In this document: one piece after another, positions 17,664 to 26,490 of the stretch
Numbering within the stretch: the stretch's first letter is position 1
How the letters are laid out: each line of letters starts with the position of its first letter
Origin: an uncultured Candidatus Actinomarina sp.
GTDB taxonomy: Bacteria > Actinomycetota > Acidimicrobiia > Actinomarinales > Actinomarinaceae
Direction: 5' to 3'
Assembly: GCA_902628045.1 (NCBI GenBank)
Contig: CACOLU010000006.1
Span: 1 to 47,636 of the forward strand
Length of the DNA stretch: 47,636 nt
Position numbers and translations under genes: made by a program
Notes under the pieces: model-generated
Seen by the model: only the letters and a program-made list of their open reading frames with translations
What the model was told of the DNA's origin: nothing
Databases searched by the model: none

Positions 17664-18923
17664 TTAAAATTGTGTATTCTCTGTAGAGTCTTTTTTTGAA
17701 AGTAATTCAGAATTCTCTCCGAGTAAAGCTTCACCAATCTTTTCATAATAGTTTCCACCTACTTCTTGTTGATGTCTGATTCCTGTATAACCTTCTTTAG
17801 ATAGTTTTTTTTCAAATTCTTGAAGTTCTATTATTGCACTCATATTTCCGCCCTTATATTTATTAGCTAAATCGTACATAGAACTAGCTAATGAATGAAA
17901 TCCTGCAAGAGAAACGAATTGTAATTTATAACCAAAATCGTTGAGATTATTTTGAAAATTTTCAACTTCTTTTTTATTAAATTTATCTAACCAATTAAAT
18001 GATGGAGAACAATTGTAAGCAAGTATTTTATTTGGAAATGATCTTTTGATTTCATCAGCAAACTCTTTTGCAAAACCCAAATCTGGTGTATTTGTTTCAC
18101 ACCAAATTACATCTGCATATTCGGAGTAACTTAAAGATTTTGAAATAGCCAATTCATGATTTTTTTCAATTTGGAAATAACCATCAGAGGTTCTATTTTT
18201 ACTAAGATATTTTCGATCCCTATCATCATAATCCGAAGTCATTAATTTAGCATTTAATGCATCAGTTCTTGCAATAATAATTATTGGAACGCCCAAAACA
18301 TCAGATGCTAATCTTGATGAATTTATTTTTTTAATATACTCGTGCGTTGGGATAATAACTTTTCCACCAACATGCCCACATTTTTTTTCTGAAGCTAGTT
18401 GGTCTTCAAAATGAATTGCTGACGCACCGGCATTTATAAATTGATTAGTAAGCTCGTAAACATTATAAATACCGCCAAAACCTGATTCCCCATCGGCAAC
18501 TATTGGTGGTAGCTTATCTTTATTTAAATCTGCCATTCTTTTTAATAAAGTGTTATTTATTTTTTCAACAAAATTTGGAGTACTATTTGATGGATAAAGA
18601 GAAAGATCCGGATAGGTATTTACACCTGTATTACTTTCGGCCGCAACTTGCCAACCACTTACATAGATAATTTCATAATTAAGATGAAACATTTGAAGGG
18701 CCTGCTGTGCTGTTGCAGCCCCTAATCCAGAAACCCATTCATTTTTTCTTTCTAGTAGGCCTAAAAGAGACTTAGATCCTATTTCAGATAAAGTATGCTC
18801 TACTTTTAATGAAGGTCTTAAGGAACAAATACTATGTAAAGAGTAATCTCTTTTTACATAAGACCATCTATCTGACTCTAAGTATTTTTCAACAGCCTCT
18901 TTAGTGTTAAAAGCTTTATTCAT
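17664..18923 (-). CDS. aceA: Isocitrate lyase
   Basis: 419 residues from the chosen start. Isocitrate lyase cleaves isocitrate to succinate and glyoxylate, the first step of the glyoxylate shunt. The active-site loop KKCGHVGGK with its catalytic Cys is intact, as are VADGESGFGGIYN, IHFEDQLASEKK, IIARTDALNA and NCSPSFNW. I begin at the ATG at 18923, five bases after the upstream stop, rather than at the in-frame codon at 18956, because NKAFNTKEAVEKYLESDRW looks like the natural N-terminus and the longer form would overlap the upstream gene. Malate synthase is not in the window. Confidence 0.95.
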   Translation of the reverse strand: MNKAFNTKEAVEKYLESDRWSYVKRDYSLHSICSLRPSLKVEHTLSEIGSKSLLGLLERKNEWVSGLGAATAQQALQMFHLNYEIIYVSGWQVAAESNTGVNTYPDLSLYPSNSTPNFVEKINNTLLKRMADLNKDKLPPIVADGESGFGGIYNVYELTNQFINAGASAIHFEDQLASEKKCGHVGGKVIIPTHEYIKKINSSRLASDVLGVPIIIIARTDALNAKLMTSDYDDRDRKYLSKNRTSDGYFQIEKNHELAISKSLSYSEYADVIWCETNTPDLGFAKEFADEIKRSFPNKILAYNCSPSFNWLDKFNKKEVENFQNNLNDFGYKLQFVSLAGFHSLASSMYDLANKYKGGNMSAIIELQEFEKKLSKEGYTGIRHQQEVGGNYYEKIGEALLGENSELLSKKDSTENTQF

Positions 18924-18927
18924 AAAT

Positions 18928-20049
18928 TTAGTGTTGGCTTGCAGCCACACTAGCAATAATAACTATTAGAGTCAATACTCCTGCAGATGCAATTAAAACT
19001 TCGCTTCTTGTAATTTTTATCTTAGGTGCTGCACTCATTACACTTGCAAATAATAAAATTGCTGCTGAAATAATTAATGCAAAAAGAGGTGCATATTCAT
19101 GAAAGTTAAGGAAAACTTGAGCAATAGCCACTGCAATTAAACCACCAACAATAATCGAACCTAAAGGAATTACAATTGAACCAACAATTCTTTGTCGTAT
19201 TTTTTGAGCTTCAGTGTCTTCATAATCTTGTAAACCCTTAGGAACACCAAGAAGCATGGTTATTGTAGATATGATTGCTTGAACAAGTGTTGATAATATT
19301 ACTATTCTCCAAAAAGCTCCACCGACTGCTATTAAGTTAATTACAGGATCTTCGGGTAAAATTGGTTCAATAGTTTCTCCAATGCTATTAATTATAAAAA
19401 ATGCTGTTGAGGATCCAAATACTAGACCTAATCCACCACCAGTAAATATAGATTCCCTATCGGAAGTTAGTATGCCAAATCCTTTATAGTTTGAATCTAG
19501 AAATTTTTTTATATTCAATGAATTAAGTATTCCTAAAAAACTAGTCGATAGTGAAATGATTAATACAAAAGATAGAGCATTGTATTCAGCAATCAGCTTT
19601 TGAGTTTCTGCTTCAAGTATTAACCCATCATAAAGATATGAGCTGGATAGTAACCCTTGAATAAAACCAGCAACAATTCCAAACCCTAATCCAAATTTAA
19701 AAGACTTTAATATTTTTTCGCTTATATTTACAGGCGGAGGTAGGTCTTCTTTTATCAAGACTGTAGTTTGGATTGGCTCCACGATATTTTCAATTTCAAT
19801 TTCTTCTACTTGCTCTTCTTCAACTTCAGTTGAATTAACAGCTACTTCTTCATCAACAACAGGGGATACAGCTTCAACTTCTGTTGTTGCGCTAGGAGAA
19901 CTATGTATTGCTTCACCACCGCTCCAACTTCTTAATACATCGTCTACAGACACTCCAGATACTGCAGCTCTAGCCTGTGCTGTTCTTGAAACAAGCATTT
20001 GTGGAATACCAGTGGCTGAACTAACCTGTTCTACTAGTTTTTCGTCCAT
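18928..20049 (-). CDS. Unknown membrane protein between ctaG and isocitrate lyase
   Basis: 373 residues. Residues 1-50 form a compact helical motif (TGIPQMLVSRTAQARAAVSG then VDDVLRSWSGG) that I recall at the start of some actinobacterial cytochrome proteins, though I cannot check this. A 60-residue acidic, Glu/Val-rich, low-complexity linker follows. The rest holds about seven or eight membrane helices with glycine-rich segments (FTGGGLGLVFGSS). There is no CXXCH, so it is not a cytochrome c. Placement 17 bases after ctaG suggests a role in oxidase biogenesis or stability, but I infer this only from position. Confidence 0.6.
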   Translation of the reverse strand: MDEKLVEQVSSATGIPQMLVSRTAQARAAVSGVSVDDVLRSWSGGEAIHSSPSATTEVEAVSPVVDEEVAVNSTEVEEEQVEEIEIENIVEPIQTTVLIKEDLPPPVNISEKILKSFKFGLGFGIVAGFIQGLLSSSYLYDGLILEAETQKLIAEYNALSFVLIISLSTSFLGILNSLNIKKFLDSNYKGFGILTSDRESIFTGGGLGLVFGSSTAFFIINSIGETIEPILPEDPVINLIAVGGAFWRIVILSTLVQAIISTITMLLGVPKGLQDYEDTEAQKIRQRIVGSIVIPLGSIIVGGLIAVAIAQVFLNFHEYAPLFALIISAAILLFASVMSAAPKIKITRSEVLIASAGVLTLIVIIASVAASQH

Positions 20050-20066
20050 AATAAATCTCTATTATT

Positions 20067-20846
20067 CTAGTCAATGGAGTTGTTTCTAACTACATCATCA
20101 AACGTTTTTTCATCTTGATACCATCTCATCCAAATTACTAAGATAGATATCCATAAAATTATCCCACCACCAAGTTTTAAAATCAATCCTGCTAATGTTT
20201 GGTCATTGATTACTGATATGTTGAATATATTATCACTAATTACATAAGCGGAGTAAAGAGGTTCAGTTCCAAATGCTAAAAAACTAGCAGGTATTGTTGG
20301 TAGCAAAGATTGAAGAAATAAGTAACCAATTTTTGCTGCTGAGTTAATAGGCCTGATTTCTTCATTAAAACCAATTACTGGTACCCACATGTTTAGAGAG
20401 ACTAGAAGCATGATTGAATGAATAAAAAAGTGCGCAAGAGTGTTAGTTACCATCAAATTTACAACAGATGACCAATGCATACCTACCATTACAAAGTTGA
20501 ACATAAAAAATGCAACTATTGGTTTAGAGGTTATCTTTAAAACTTTAATAAATAGTTTTACTGAAATAAGTTTTTTCATTTCTTTATGCATACCCATTAG
20601 TAGAAGAGGGGGGGAAACCAAAGCTAGAACTAGATGCTCTACTGAGTGAACAGAAAATAGATACTTTTCTCCAATATCATGTATTGGATAATCAGTAAAT
20701 ATCCATAGAATTAATAGACCAGAGTACCAAGTTTTTCTTTTAGGTTTCTTGATATGATTTTTATTGGTAGTGAATTCAAAGAAAATAATAAGGGTTATAA
20801 CTAAAGCCCATACGTCATAGTGAGGATGCCATGTTAAATTTTGCAT
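20067..20846 (-). CDS. ctaG: Cytochrome c oxidase assembly factor, caa3-type CtaG
   Basis: 259 residues with about seven membrane helices. Features of the Caa3_CtaG family include TWHPHYDVWALVI at the N-terminus, the DYPIHDIGEKYLFSVHSVEH region with conserved His residues, LVSPPLLLMGM and the HFFIHSIMLLVS helix. This CtaG is unrelated to Cox11 and is needed for caa3 oxidase assembly in Bacillus, probably in CuB or copper delivery. It lies seven bases after the subunit IV gene on the same strand, within the oxidase operon. Copper delivery is known only for the family and is not shown here. Confidence 0.9.
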   Translation of the reverse strand: MQNLTWHPHYDVWALVITLIIFFEFTTNKNHIKKPKRKTWYSGLLILWIFTDYPIHDIGEKYLFSVHSVEHLVLALVSPPLLLMGMHKEMKKLISVKLFIKVLKITSKPIVAFFMFNFVMVGMHWSSVVNLMVTNTLAHFFIHSIMLLVSLNMWVPVIGFNEEIRPINSAAKIGYLFLQSLLPTIPASFLAFGTEPLYSAYVISDNIFNISVINDQTLAGLILKLGGGIILWISILVIWMRWYQDEKTFDDVVRNNSID

Positions 20847-20853
20847 TTACAAC

Positions 20854-21153
20854 CTAAAAATAATTCGCGGATGCTCTTTCTACCATCACAATAGTGAAAA
20901 GTATTAAAGCCAGAATCATTCCCCCAATAAAGAATCTGTTTATTGTTTTATTTTCATACCGCAGATGCATAAACCAGCCAACTACAATTATGAATTTACC
21001 TACTGCTAGAAATATAAGGAGTGGATCAGTAAAAACTCCAACAATATCTTCTGTATAGTACAAAGCAATTTCTATAGCCGTTAAAACACCAAGCACAATT
21101 GCTATTTGAACATATTTTTGAGGAGTAGGGTGTTCTATATGACTATCAGACAT
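20854..21153 (-). CDS. ctaF: Cytochrome c oxidase subunit IV
   Basis: 99 residues with three membrane helices, as in the prokaryotic COX4 family. Recognisable parts are the N-terminal HPTPQKYVQIAIVLGVLTAIEI and the central FIIVVGWFMHLRYENK, a family hallmark with a conserved M-L-YE pattern. This small subunit stabilises the oxidase complex and has no redox centre. It starts one base after the ctaE stop. The identification rests on the motif plus its position between subunit III and CtaG. Confidence 0.9.
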   Translation of the reverse strand: MSDSHIEHPTPQKYVQIAIVLGVLTAIEIALYYTEDIVGVFTDPLLIFLAVGKFIIVVGWFMHLRYENKTINRFFIGGMILALILFTIVMVERASANYF

Positions 21154-21154
21154 A

Positions 21155-21739
21155 TCAAATCAAATAAACTACTGTGAACAGAACAATCCAGACAATGTCA
21201 ACAAAATGCCAGTAAAGAGCGACAAACTCTAAATTCATTCCACCCTCAAGCGTTAATCCTTTTTGCCTTTGGCCAATACCCCAAAGTGCTAAAAGCAGTA
21301 CTACACCAATAAATACATGTAATCCGTGAAAACCTGTTAAAACATAAAAAGAAGAACTGAAAATATTAGTACTAAGTTCAAAACCTTTATGATAAAACTC
21401 AGTAAATTCATATATTTGTCCTGCTAGAAATACCGCTCCTAGCATTGCTGTTGCTAGAAGCCATACTCTTGTCTTTTCTTGATCGTTTACTTCTAGAGCA
21501 TTATGAGCCAACACCATTGTTAATGAACTCATCAATAATATAAATGAACTAATAGAAGTAAATGGAATATCGTAGACATCAGTTAATTTCATTCCAGGAA
21601 AATCACTCCCTTTAAATATCATAAAAGTGGTAATTAAAGTGCCAAAAAATAAAATTTCTGTGGATAAAAATACCCACATACCAAGCTTTCTAGTTTCTAC
21701 ACCTGTAGGTTCATGTGGATAAGAATGGGAGTCACTCAT
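21155..21739 (-). CDS. ctaE: Cytochrome c oxidase subunit III
   Basis: 194 residues with five membrane helices, the short form of subunit III. Family features include TRKLGMWVFLSTEILFFGTL, the conserved Glu in this helix, LTGFHGLHVFIGVVLL and ALYWHFVDIVWIVLF near the C-terminus. I choose the ATG at 21739, which overlaps the ctaD stop by eight bases (ATGAGTGA), instead of an upstream codon at 21796 that would read the ctaD C-terminus in another frame. Subunit III binds lipid and helps proton uptake and enzyme stability. Confidence 0.95.
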   Translation of the reverse strand: MSDSHSYPHEPTGVETRKLGMWVFLSTEILFFGTLITTFMIFKGSDFPGMKLTDVYDIPFTSISSFILLMSSLTMVLAHNALEVNDQEKTRVWLLATAMLGAVFLAGQIYEFTEFYHKGFELSTNIFSSSFYVLTGFHGLHVFIGVVLLLALWGIGQRQKGLTLEGGMNLEFVALYWHFVDIVWIVLFTVVYLI

Positions 21740-23690
21740 GAGAGTCTTCAAAAGCCTCTTCTTCAAGTGGCTCAGTACCCCAACCAAAACCTCCAATGAG
21801 CAACAATATAGAACCTATAAGTGCCAAAGGTATTGATTTATATATAACGGCATACCCTAGAAATGGGAGGCCTGAGGCCAGAACAATTGGGAAATATGAT
21901 GGGCTAGGCAATTCTATATGTTCGCTTGGATTTAGACCTTCTTCTTCAAGATCAAGTAAAATTTGATCAGCTTCTGCACGCTTTACAGCTCTACCTTCTT
22001 CGTCTTCTGAGTACTTTGTATGCCAAAAGTCATCGAGAGATTTGACAATGGGTGCTTTTGAAAAGTTCCATACCGGTGTAGGTGAAGGAATAGTCCATTC
22101 AATTGTTCTTGCATCCCACGGATCAAATGGAGCTTTTTCACCATTTCTCTTGGAAAAAATCCAATTAATCATAAATACAATTATTGATAATGCAATTATA
22201 AAAGCACCAACCGTTACGACTATATTCCAGAATTGTAAGTTTGTTTCCTCTGCATATACCCAGGTACGCCTTACTTGCCCTTGTAATCCAAGCCAATGCA
22301 TTGGACCAAAAGTCAGGTTGAACCCAATCATCATCAACCAGAAATGAATCTTACCCAGTGACTCGTTGTACATCTTCCCCCAGACTTTTGGGAACCAGTA
22401 ATAAAGTCCTGAAAAAATTCCAAATAAAGCACCACCAAATAAAACATAGTGAAAGTGGGCAACAACATAATAAGTATCTGTTTGTTGTGTATCAGCTGGA
22501 ACAATGGAGTGTGTTACTCCACTCAAGCCACCAATTAAAAACATACCAATAAATCCCAAAGAAAATAACATTGGAGTGTTCAGCTTTAGCTTTCCACCCC
22601 ATATTGTTCCAAGCCAATTAAATATTTTTACACCCGTTGGGACTGCTATAACCATTGTTGACAAACCAAAACCAGCTTGAGCGACTGGACTAATTGCTGA
22701 AGCAAACATATGGTGAGCCCAGACTCCAAAGCCTATGAAAGCAATTCCAAAGCCTGCAAAAACTATTGCAGCATAACCAAAAAGAGGCTTTCTTGAAAAG
22801 GTTGGAAGTACTTCTGAGACTATTCCAAATGCAGGCAGGATTAATATGTAAACTTCTGGGTGACCAAATAACCAGAATAAGTGCTGCCATAGAATAGGAT
22901 CGCCCCCTCCCTCTGTTAAGAAAAAAGTTGTTCCAAATTTTCTATCAAATGTTACATAGAAAAGTGCTATTGCAATTATTGGTAAAGAAAAAGCAAGCAA
23001 AAAAGAAACTGCAAAAGTCATCCAGGTAAATACTGGCATTCTCATGAATCTCATACCTTCTGTTCTCATATTGATAATTGTTGTAATAAAATTAAATGCA
23101 GAAATCAATGATGCAATCCCAAGTATCTGCAAACCTATTGCCCAATAATCCATTGCAGTACCCGGCGAGTATTTCATTCCAGCATTAGGTTGATAACCAA
23201 ACCATCCACCGTTTGGTGCCGAGCCTAGCCATCCCACTTCTTCAGCCAAATAACCACCTTCTGGAGCTCCAGCAGTTCCAAATATAAATGTAGAGTATAA
23301 GAATGCTCCACCAAATATAAATATCCAAAATGAAAGAGCATTAAGTCTTGGAAACGCAACATCACGCGCTCCAATTTGTAGTGGAAGAAGGTAATTAAAA
23401 AAGGCAGCACTAATTGGCATAATTGCCAAGAAAATCATTGTGGTTCCATGCATTGTGAACATTGCATTGTACTCTGCCGCTGTTAAGAAATTATTATCTG
23501 GTTGTGAAAGCTGAATTCTAAGGATTAGTGCTTCAAGTCCACCGATCAAAAGAAAGAAAAAAGCTGCATACCCGTACATTATCCCAATTTTTTTATGATC
23601 AACTGTAGTAATCCAGCTCCATATACCAGTTTCAGAAGAAGGCCTTCTAAAAATACTACTTTGTCTCTTTGGCTCTATTATTTTTGTCAT
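21732..23690 (-). CDS. ctaD: Cytochrome c oxidase subunit I with C-terminal extension
   Basis: 652 residues. The catalytic core has 12 membrane helices with the heme a ligand in FTMHGTTM, the CuB His and cross-linked Tyr in WLFGHPEVYILILPAFG, the CuB HH pair in WAHHMFAS and the heme a/a3 ligands in HFHYVL. It reduces O2 to water and pumps protons. Beyond the core are an acidic linker and two further helices (about residues 590-640, LASGLPFLGYAVIY and ALIGSILLLIGGFGWG), an extension known from some actinobacterial and Thermus-like enzymes. Its ATG overlaps the ctaC stop (ATGA). Confidence 0.97.
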   Translation of the reverse strand: MTKIIEPKRQSSIFRRPSSETGIWSWITTVDHKKIGIMYGYAAFFFLLIGGLEALILRIQLSQPDNNFLTAAEYNAMFTMHGTTMIFLAIMPISAAFFNYLLPLQIGARDVAFPRLNALSFWIFIFGGAFLYSTFIFGTAGAPEGGYLAEEVGWLGSAPNGGWFGYQPNAGMKYSPGTAMDYWAIGLQILGIASLISAFNFITTIINMRTEGMRFMRMPVFTWMTFAVSFLLAFSLPIIAIALFYVTFDRKFGTTFFLTEGGGDPILWQHLFWLFGHPEVYILILPAFGIVSEVLPTFSRKPLFGYAAIVFAGFGIAFIGFGVWAHHMFASAISPVAQAGFGLSTMVIAVPTGVKIFNWLGTIWGGKLKLNTPMLFSLGFIGMFLIGGLSGVTHSIVPADTQQTDTYYVVAHFHYVLFGGALFGIFSGLYYWFPKVWGKMYNESLGKIHFWLMMIGFNLTFGPMHWLGLQGQVRRTWVYAEETNLQFWNIVVTVGAFIIALSIIVFMINWIFSKRNGEKAPFDPWDARTIEWTIPSPTPVWNFSKAPIVKSLDDFWHTKYSEDEEGRAVKRAEADQILLDLEEEGLNPSEHIELPSPSYFPIVLASGLPFLGYAVIYKSIPLALIGSILLLIGGFGWGTEPLEEEAFEDSHE

Positions 23691-24700
23691 TTAAGTGTTC
23701 CTAAATACGCAATTAAAGCATTTATTTCCGCTTCAGTCAATTCTAGATTAGGCATAAATGTACCAGGTTTTATTTCCGCAGGATTTGCAAGCCATTTACT
23801 GAGATTTTCTCTGTTGTTATATAGAGCGGCACCAGCAAAAACATTTCTGATAGCAAAATGTGTTAAGTTTGGAGCAATTCTATCACCTTGTACATCCCAA
23901 ACACCGTCTATGACATGGCATTGAGTACATCCAGCATTCAGATAAACTTGCTGACCTTCTGCAGCTAAAGAATTGTCCTCGAGTTTTACTGCATCTTGTT
24001 GTTGATCTTTTACCCATAATTGAAAATCATTTTCGGAAAGCGAAAGCACTCGACCCCGCATTTTAGAGTGGCTTAAACCACAGTATTCACCACATTGTGC
24101 CCAAAACTCATCCGGAGAATCAGCATGTAGATTTAAATAGGTAGTTTGTCCCGGGACAAGATATCTTTTTCCATTCAATTTTGGAACCCAGTAATTATGA
24201 AGAACATCATTAGACCACATTTCAAGCCTAATGGGCCTATCCGCTGGTATTACGAGAATATTTGCTGTAGTTATTCCATAGTCTGGGTACCTATATTCGA
24301 ACCACCATTGATGACCAATTACTTCAATTTTTAGTGCATCTTCTGGTTCATTTGCCAAGTCAAAGATCGTTCTTACAGTAGGTACTGCAATGACTGCCAA
24401 AATGATTACTGGAATGATTGTCCAAAGAATTTCTAATTTAGTGTTTCCATGTATCTGTTTAGGTTCAGGGCTATCTGGTTTTTCTTTGAAAACAAAAATA
24501 GATAGAAGCAACGCTCCTTGTACAATAACAAAAATAACTACCGCTATCCAAAATGTTAACCAGAATAATTCATCAATTGACCTTGCATATGGACCCTCTG
24601 GACTTAAAGAATCTAATGGAGCATTTTCAATACAAGCGGATAAAAAGATTAAAGCCAAAAACCTTAAATTCTTTAACTTAATAATGTTTTTCACAAGCAT
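23687..24700 (-). CDS. ctaC: Cytochrome c oxidase subunit II fused to cytochrome c (caa3 type), lipoprotein
   Basis: 337 residues. A lipoprotein signal ends at Cys23 (LSAC). Two membrane helices follow, then the cupredoxin-type CuA domain with GHQWWFEYRYPD and CGEYCGLSHSKM, the complete CuA ligand set. The C-terminal cytochrome c domain has the heme motif CTQCH and a likely axial Met in GTFMPNLELTE. It receives electrons from cytochrome c or menaquinol-linked donors and passes them to subunit I. I use the ATG at 24700 because it begins a proper lipoprotein signal; an upstream codon at 24757 would add unrelated hydrophobic sequence. This is the first gene of the cluster. Confidence 0.96.
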   Translation of the reverse strand: MLVKNIIKLKNLRFLALIFLSACIENAPLDSLSPEGPYARSIDELFWLTFWIAVVIFVIVQGALLLSIFVFKEKPDSPEPKQIHGNTKLEILWTIIPVIILAVIAVPTVRTIFDLANEPEDALKIEVIGHQWWFEYRYPDYGITTANILVIPADRPIRLEMWSNDVLHNYWVPKLNGKRYLVPGQTTYLNLHADSPDEFWAQCGEYCGLSHSKMRGRVLSLSENDFQLWVKDQQQDAVKLEDNSLAAEGQQVYLNAGCTQCHVIDGVWDVQGDRIAPNLTHFAIRNVFAGAALYNNRENLSKWLANPAEIKPGTFMPNLELTEAEINALIAYLGTLK

Positions 24701-24760
24701 ATTTATATTATCAACAATTATTAAGGATAGCGCTGAAACCATATATAGTGTAATCATAAG

Positions 24761-24766
24761 TACTAT
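24761..24766 (+). promoter_or_regulatory. Putative -10 element for ctaB
   Basis: TACTAT ends six bases before the ctaB ATG in the 72-base region that separates ctaB from the divergent ctaC start. There is no Shine-Dalgarno sequence, so a leaderless transcript is possible. The -35 side is not convincing. Confidence 0.3.
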
Positions 24767-24772
24767 GTCGTT

Positions 24773-25654
24773 ATGGACACTGTTAGCAAAAAAAACATAT
24801 CTAAATTTATAAGGCTTTCAAAATTAAGAATTGTTGAGCTTTTATTAATTACTACGGTTCCTTCAATGATTGTATCTATATATGGTTTTCCACCTCTCGA
24901 ATTAATAATATTTACTTTATTAGGCGGAACGTTACTTGCTATAAGTGCAAATGTTCTTAATCAAATATTTGAAATTGAAACTGACAGACTAATGGAGAGA
25001 ACTGCAAAAAGACCTCTTGTAACTGGAGAGATTAATAAGAAGAGTGCGTATGTTTATTCGATTTCACTTGGATTAGTAGGTTTTTTAATCTTATATACAC
25101 AGACAACAGAATTGGCTGCATATATTGCTCTTTCTGCAAATATTTTTTACTCGTTTATTTACACTCTTATTTTAAAGCCAAGAACAAATCAAAATATAGT
25201 TATAGGTGGAGCTGCAGGTGCAGCCCCAGTTCTAATAGGGTGGTCTGCTACTGGTACAAATTTAGATACTGGTTCGTGGCTTTTGTTCTTATTAGTTTTT
25301 CTTTGGACTCCAGCTCATTTTTGGGCTTTATCAATTGATAAGTTAAATGATTATAAAGATGCAAATTTTCCTATGCTGCCAACTCAAGAATCTTACAAAA
25401 GAACTTCTATATTTATAGGAGTATATTCATGTGCAACTGTATTGACTTCATTGTTGCTCGCTCCAATTCTTCAATTAGGAATTGTGTATCTTATGCTGTC
25501 ACTAATTTTTGGATTTTATTTAATGTATAAGTCATACCAGCTTTATAGGAAGCAAATTAAAGCAATTTCATATTTTGTATTTTCAAATACATATCTTGCC
25601 GTAATTTTTCTATCTATGGTCGCAGATATATTCATAACTTTGAGTAGTATCTAA
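24773..25654 (+). CDS. ctaB: Protoheme IX farnesyltransferase (heme O synthase)
   Basis: 293 residues with about nine membrane helices. The UbiA-type prenyltransferase motif NQIFEIETDRLMERTAKRPL supplies the N-x3-D-x3-D Mg-diphosphate site, and DKLNDYKDANFPMLP is the second conserved loop. The enzyme adds a farnesyl group to protoheme IX to make heme O, the precursor of the heme A used by the oxidase encoded next to it in the opposite direction. Heme A synthase is at 34555-35445. The gene is followed by lgt two bases later. Confidence 0.95.
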   Translation: MDTVSKKNISKFIRLSKLRIVELLLITTVPSMIVSIYGFPPLELIIFTLLGGTLLAISANVLNQIFEIETDRLMERTAKRPLVTGEINKKSAYVYSISLGLVGFLILYTQTTELAAYIALSANIFYSFIYTLILKPRTNQNIVIGGAAGAAPVLIGWSATGTNLDTGSWLLFLLVFLWTPAHFWALSIDKLNDYKDANFPMLPTQESYKRTSIFIGVYSCATVLTSLLLAPILQLGIVYLMLSLIFGFYLMYKSYQLYRKQIKAISYFVFSNTYLAVIFLSMVADIFITLSSI

Positions 25655-25656
25655 AT

Positions 25657-26490
25657 ATGCAAGAACTTTTATTTTCGATTACTTATCCGCCAATACCAAT
25701 AACTCAAGTTGGTCCAATTTCACTTTCTTTGCATGGAGTTTTTGCTGCTGTAGGTTTTTATTTTGGTGCAAACCATGCCTTAAAATTATCAGAAGAGGAT
25801 GGTGCTGACAGTGAATTATTTTCCGAAGCACTTACTTGGGCAATTTTTGGTGCGATCCTAGGGGCTAGATTTTTTACAATTCCAGCTCAATGGTATGCTA
25901 ATCCAAATTATGGATTTGATGACATCTTCACTCTTTCAGGAAGTTATTCAATTATGGGCGGGATGGCCGGTGGAATAATTGCTGCCTACTTGAAAATTTC
26001 GGTACTCAACAAACAAGATTTCAAACAGTATGGAGATTATGCTGCCACAGGATTAATACTGGGAACAGTTATTGGAAGAATCGGGGATTTAGCAATTGTA
26101 GAGCATTTGGGAAGAGCAACAGATTTCTTCCTTGGTTATGAAATTAAACCAGGTTACGACGTTGCTCCTCAACATAATTCTCTTGAGTGCTTTGAACCTT
26201 TGACAACATGTGGAACTTATCACCACGTAGCCATGTACGATTTACTCCTTGCATTGTTGATCTTTTATATTTTTAGAAATCTTCAGTCTCGTTTTACTTT
26301 CGGTAGAGGTTCTTGGATTGGGATTTGGGCTGTATGGTATGGGTCGCAAAGAGCTGTTCTTGATACGTTAAGATTCGGAATGGGTGATTCAACAATCGGG
26401 AGTTTTACTTGGAATCAAATTGGCGGATTGATGTTGGCAATAATTGGATTACTTATATTTTTAAGAAATAAAGATTTTAAAACAAACTAA
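25657..26490 (+). CDS. lgt: Prolipoprotein diacylglyceryl transferase
   Basis: 277 residues with about seven membrane helices. The enzyme transfers diacylglyceryl from phosphatidylglycerol to the lipobox Cys of prolipoproteins. Family features are ISLSLHGVFAAVGFY with its essential His, SYSIMGGMAGGIIA, the signature GRIGDLAIVEHLGRATD and the C-terminal RFGMGD region. In the signature, the common GRIGNFINGELWGR reads GRIGDLAIVEHLGR, a mild divergence. Two lipoproteins in this window, CtaC and the beta-helix protein, would be substrates. The 3' end overlaps the convergent antiporter by 14 bases. Confidence 0.93.
   Translation: MQELLFSITYPPIPITQVGPISLSLHGVFAAVGFYFGANHALKLSEEDGADSELFSEALTWAIFGAILGARFFTIPAQWYANPNYGFDDIFTLSGSYSIMGGMAGGIIAAYLKISVLNKQDFKQYGDYAATGLILGTVIGRIGDLAIVEHLGRATDFFLGYEIKPGYDVAPQHNSLECFEPLTTCGTYHHVAMYDLLLALLIFYIFRNLQSRFTFGRGSWIGIWAVWYGSQRAVLDTLRFGMGDSTIGSFTWNQIGGLMLAIIGLLIFLRNKDFKTN

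Noticed and set aside
18924-18956. Longer N-terminus for isocitrate lyase
   Set aside because: The extra 11 residues overlap the upstream gene and do not resemble the family; the ATG at 18923 is better placed.
21740-21796. Longer N-terminus for oxidase subunit III
   Set aside because: The extension is the out-of-frame end of ctaD; the ATG at 21739 gives the family-like start and an ordinary overlap.
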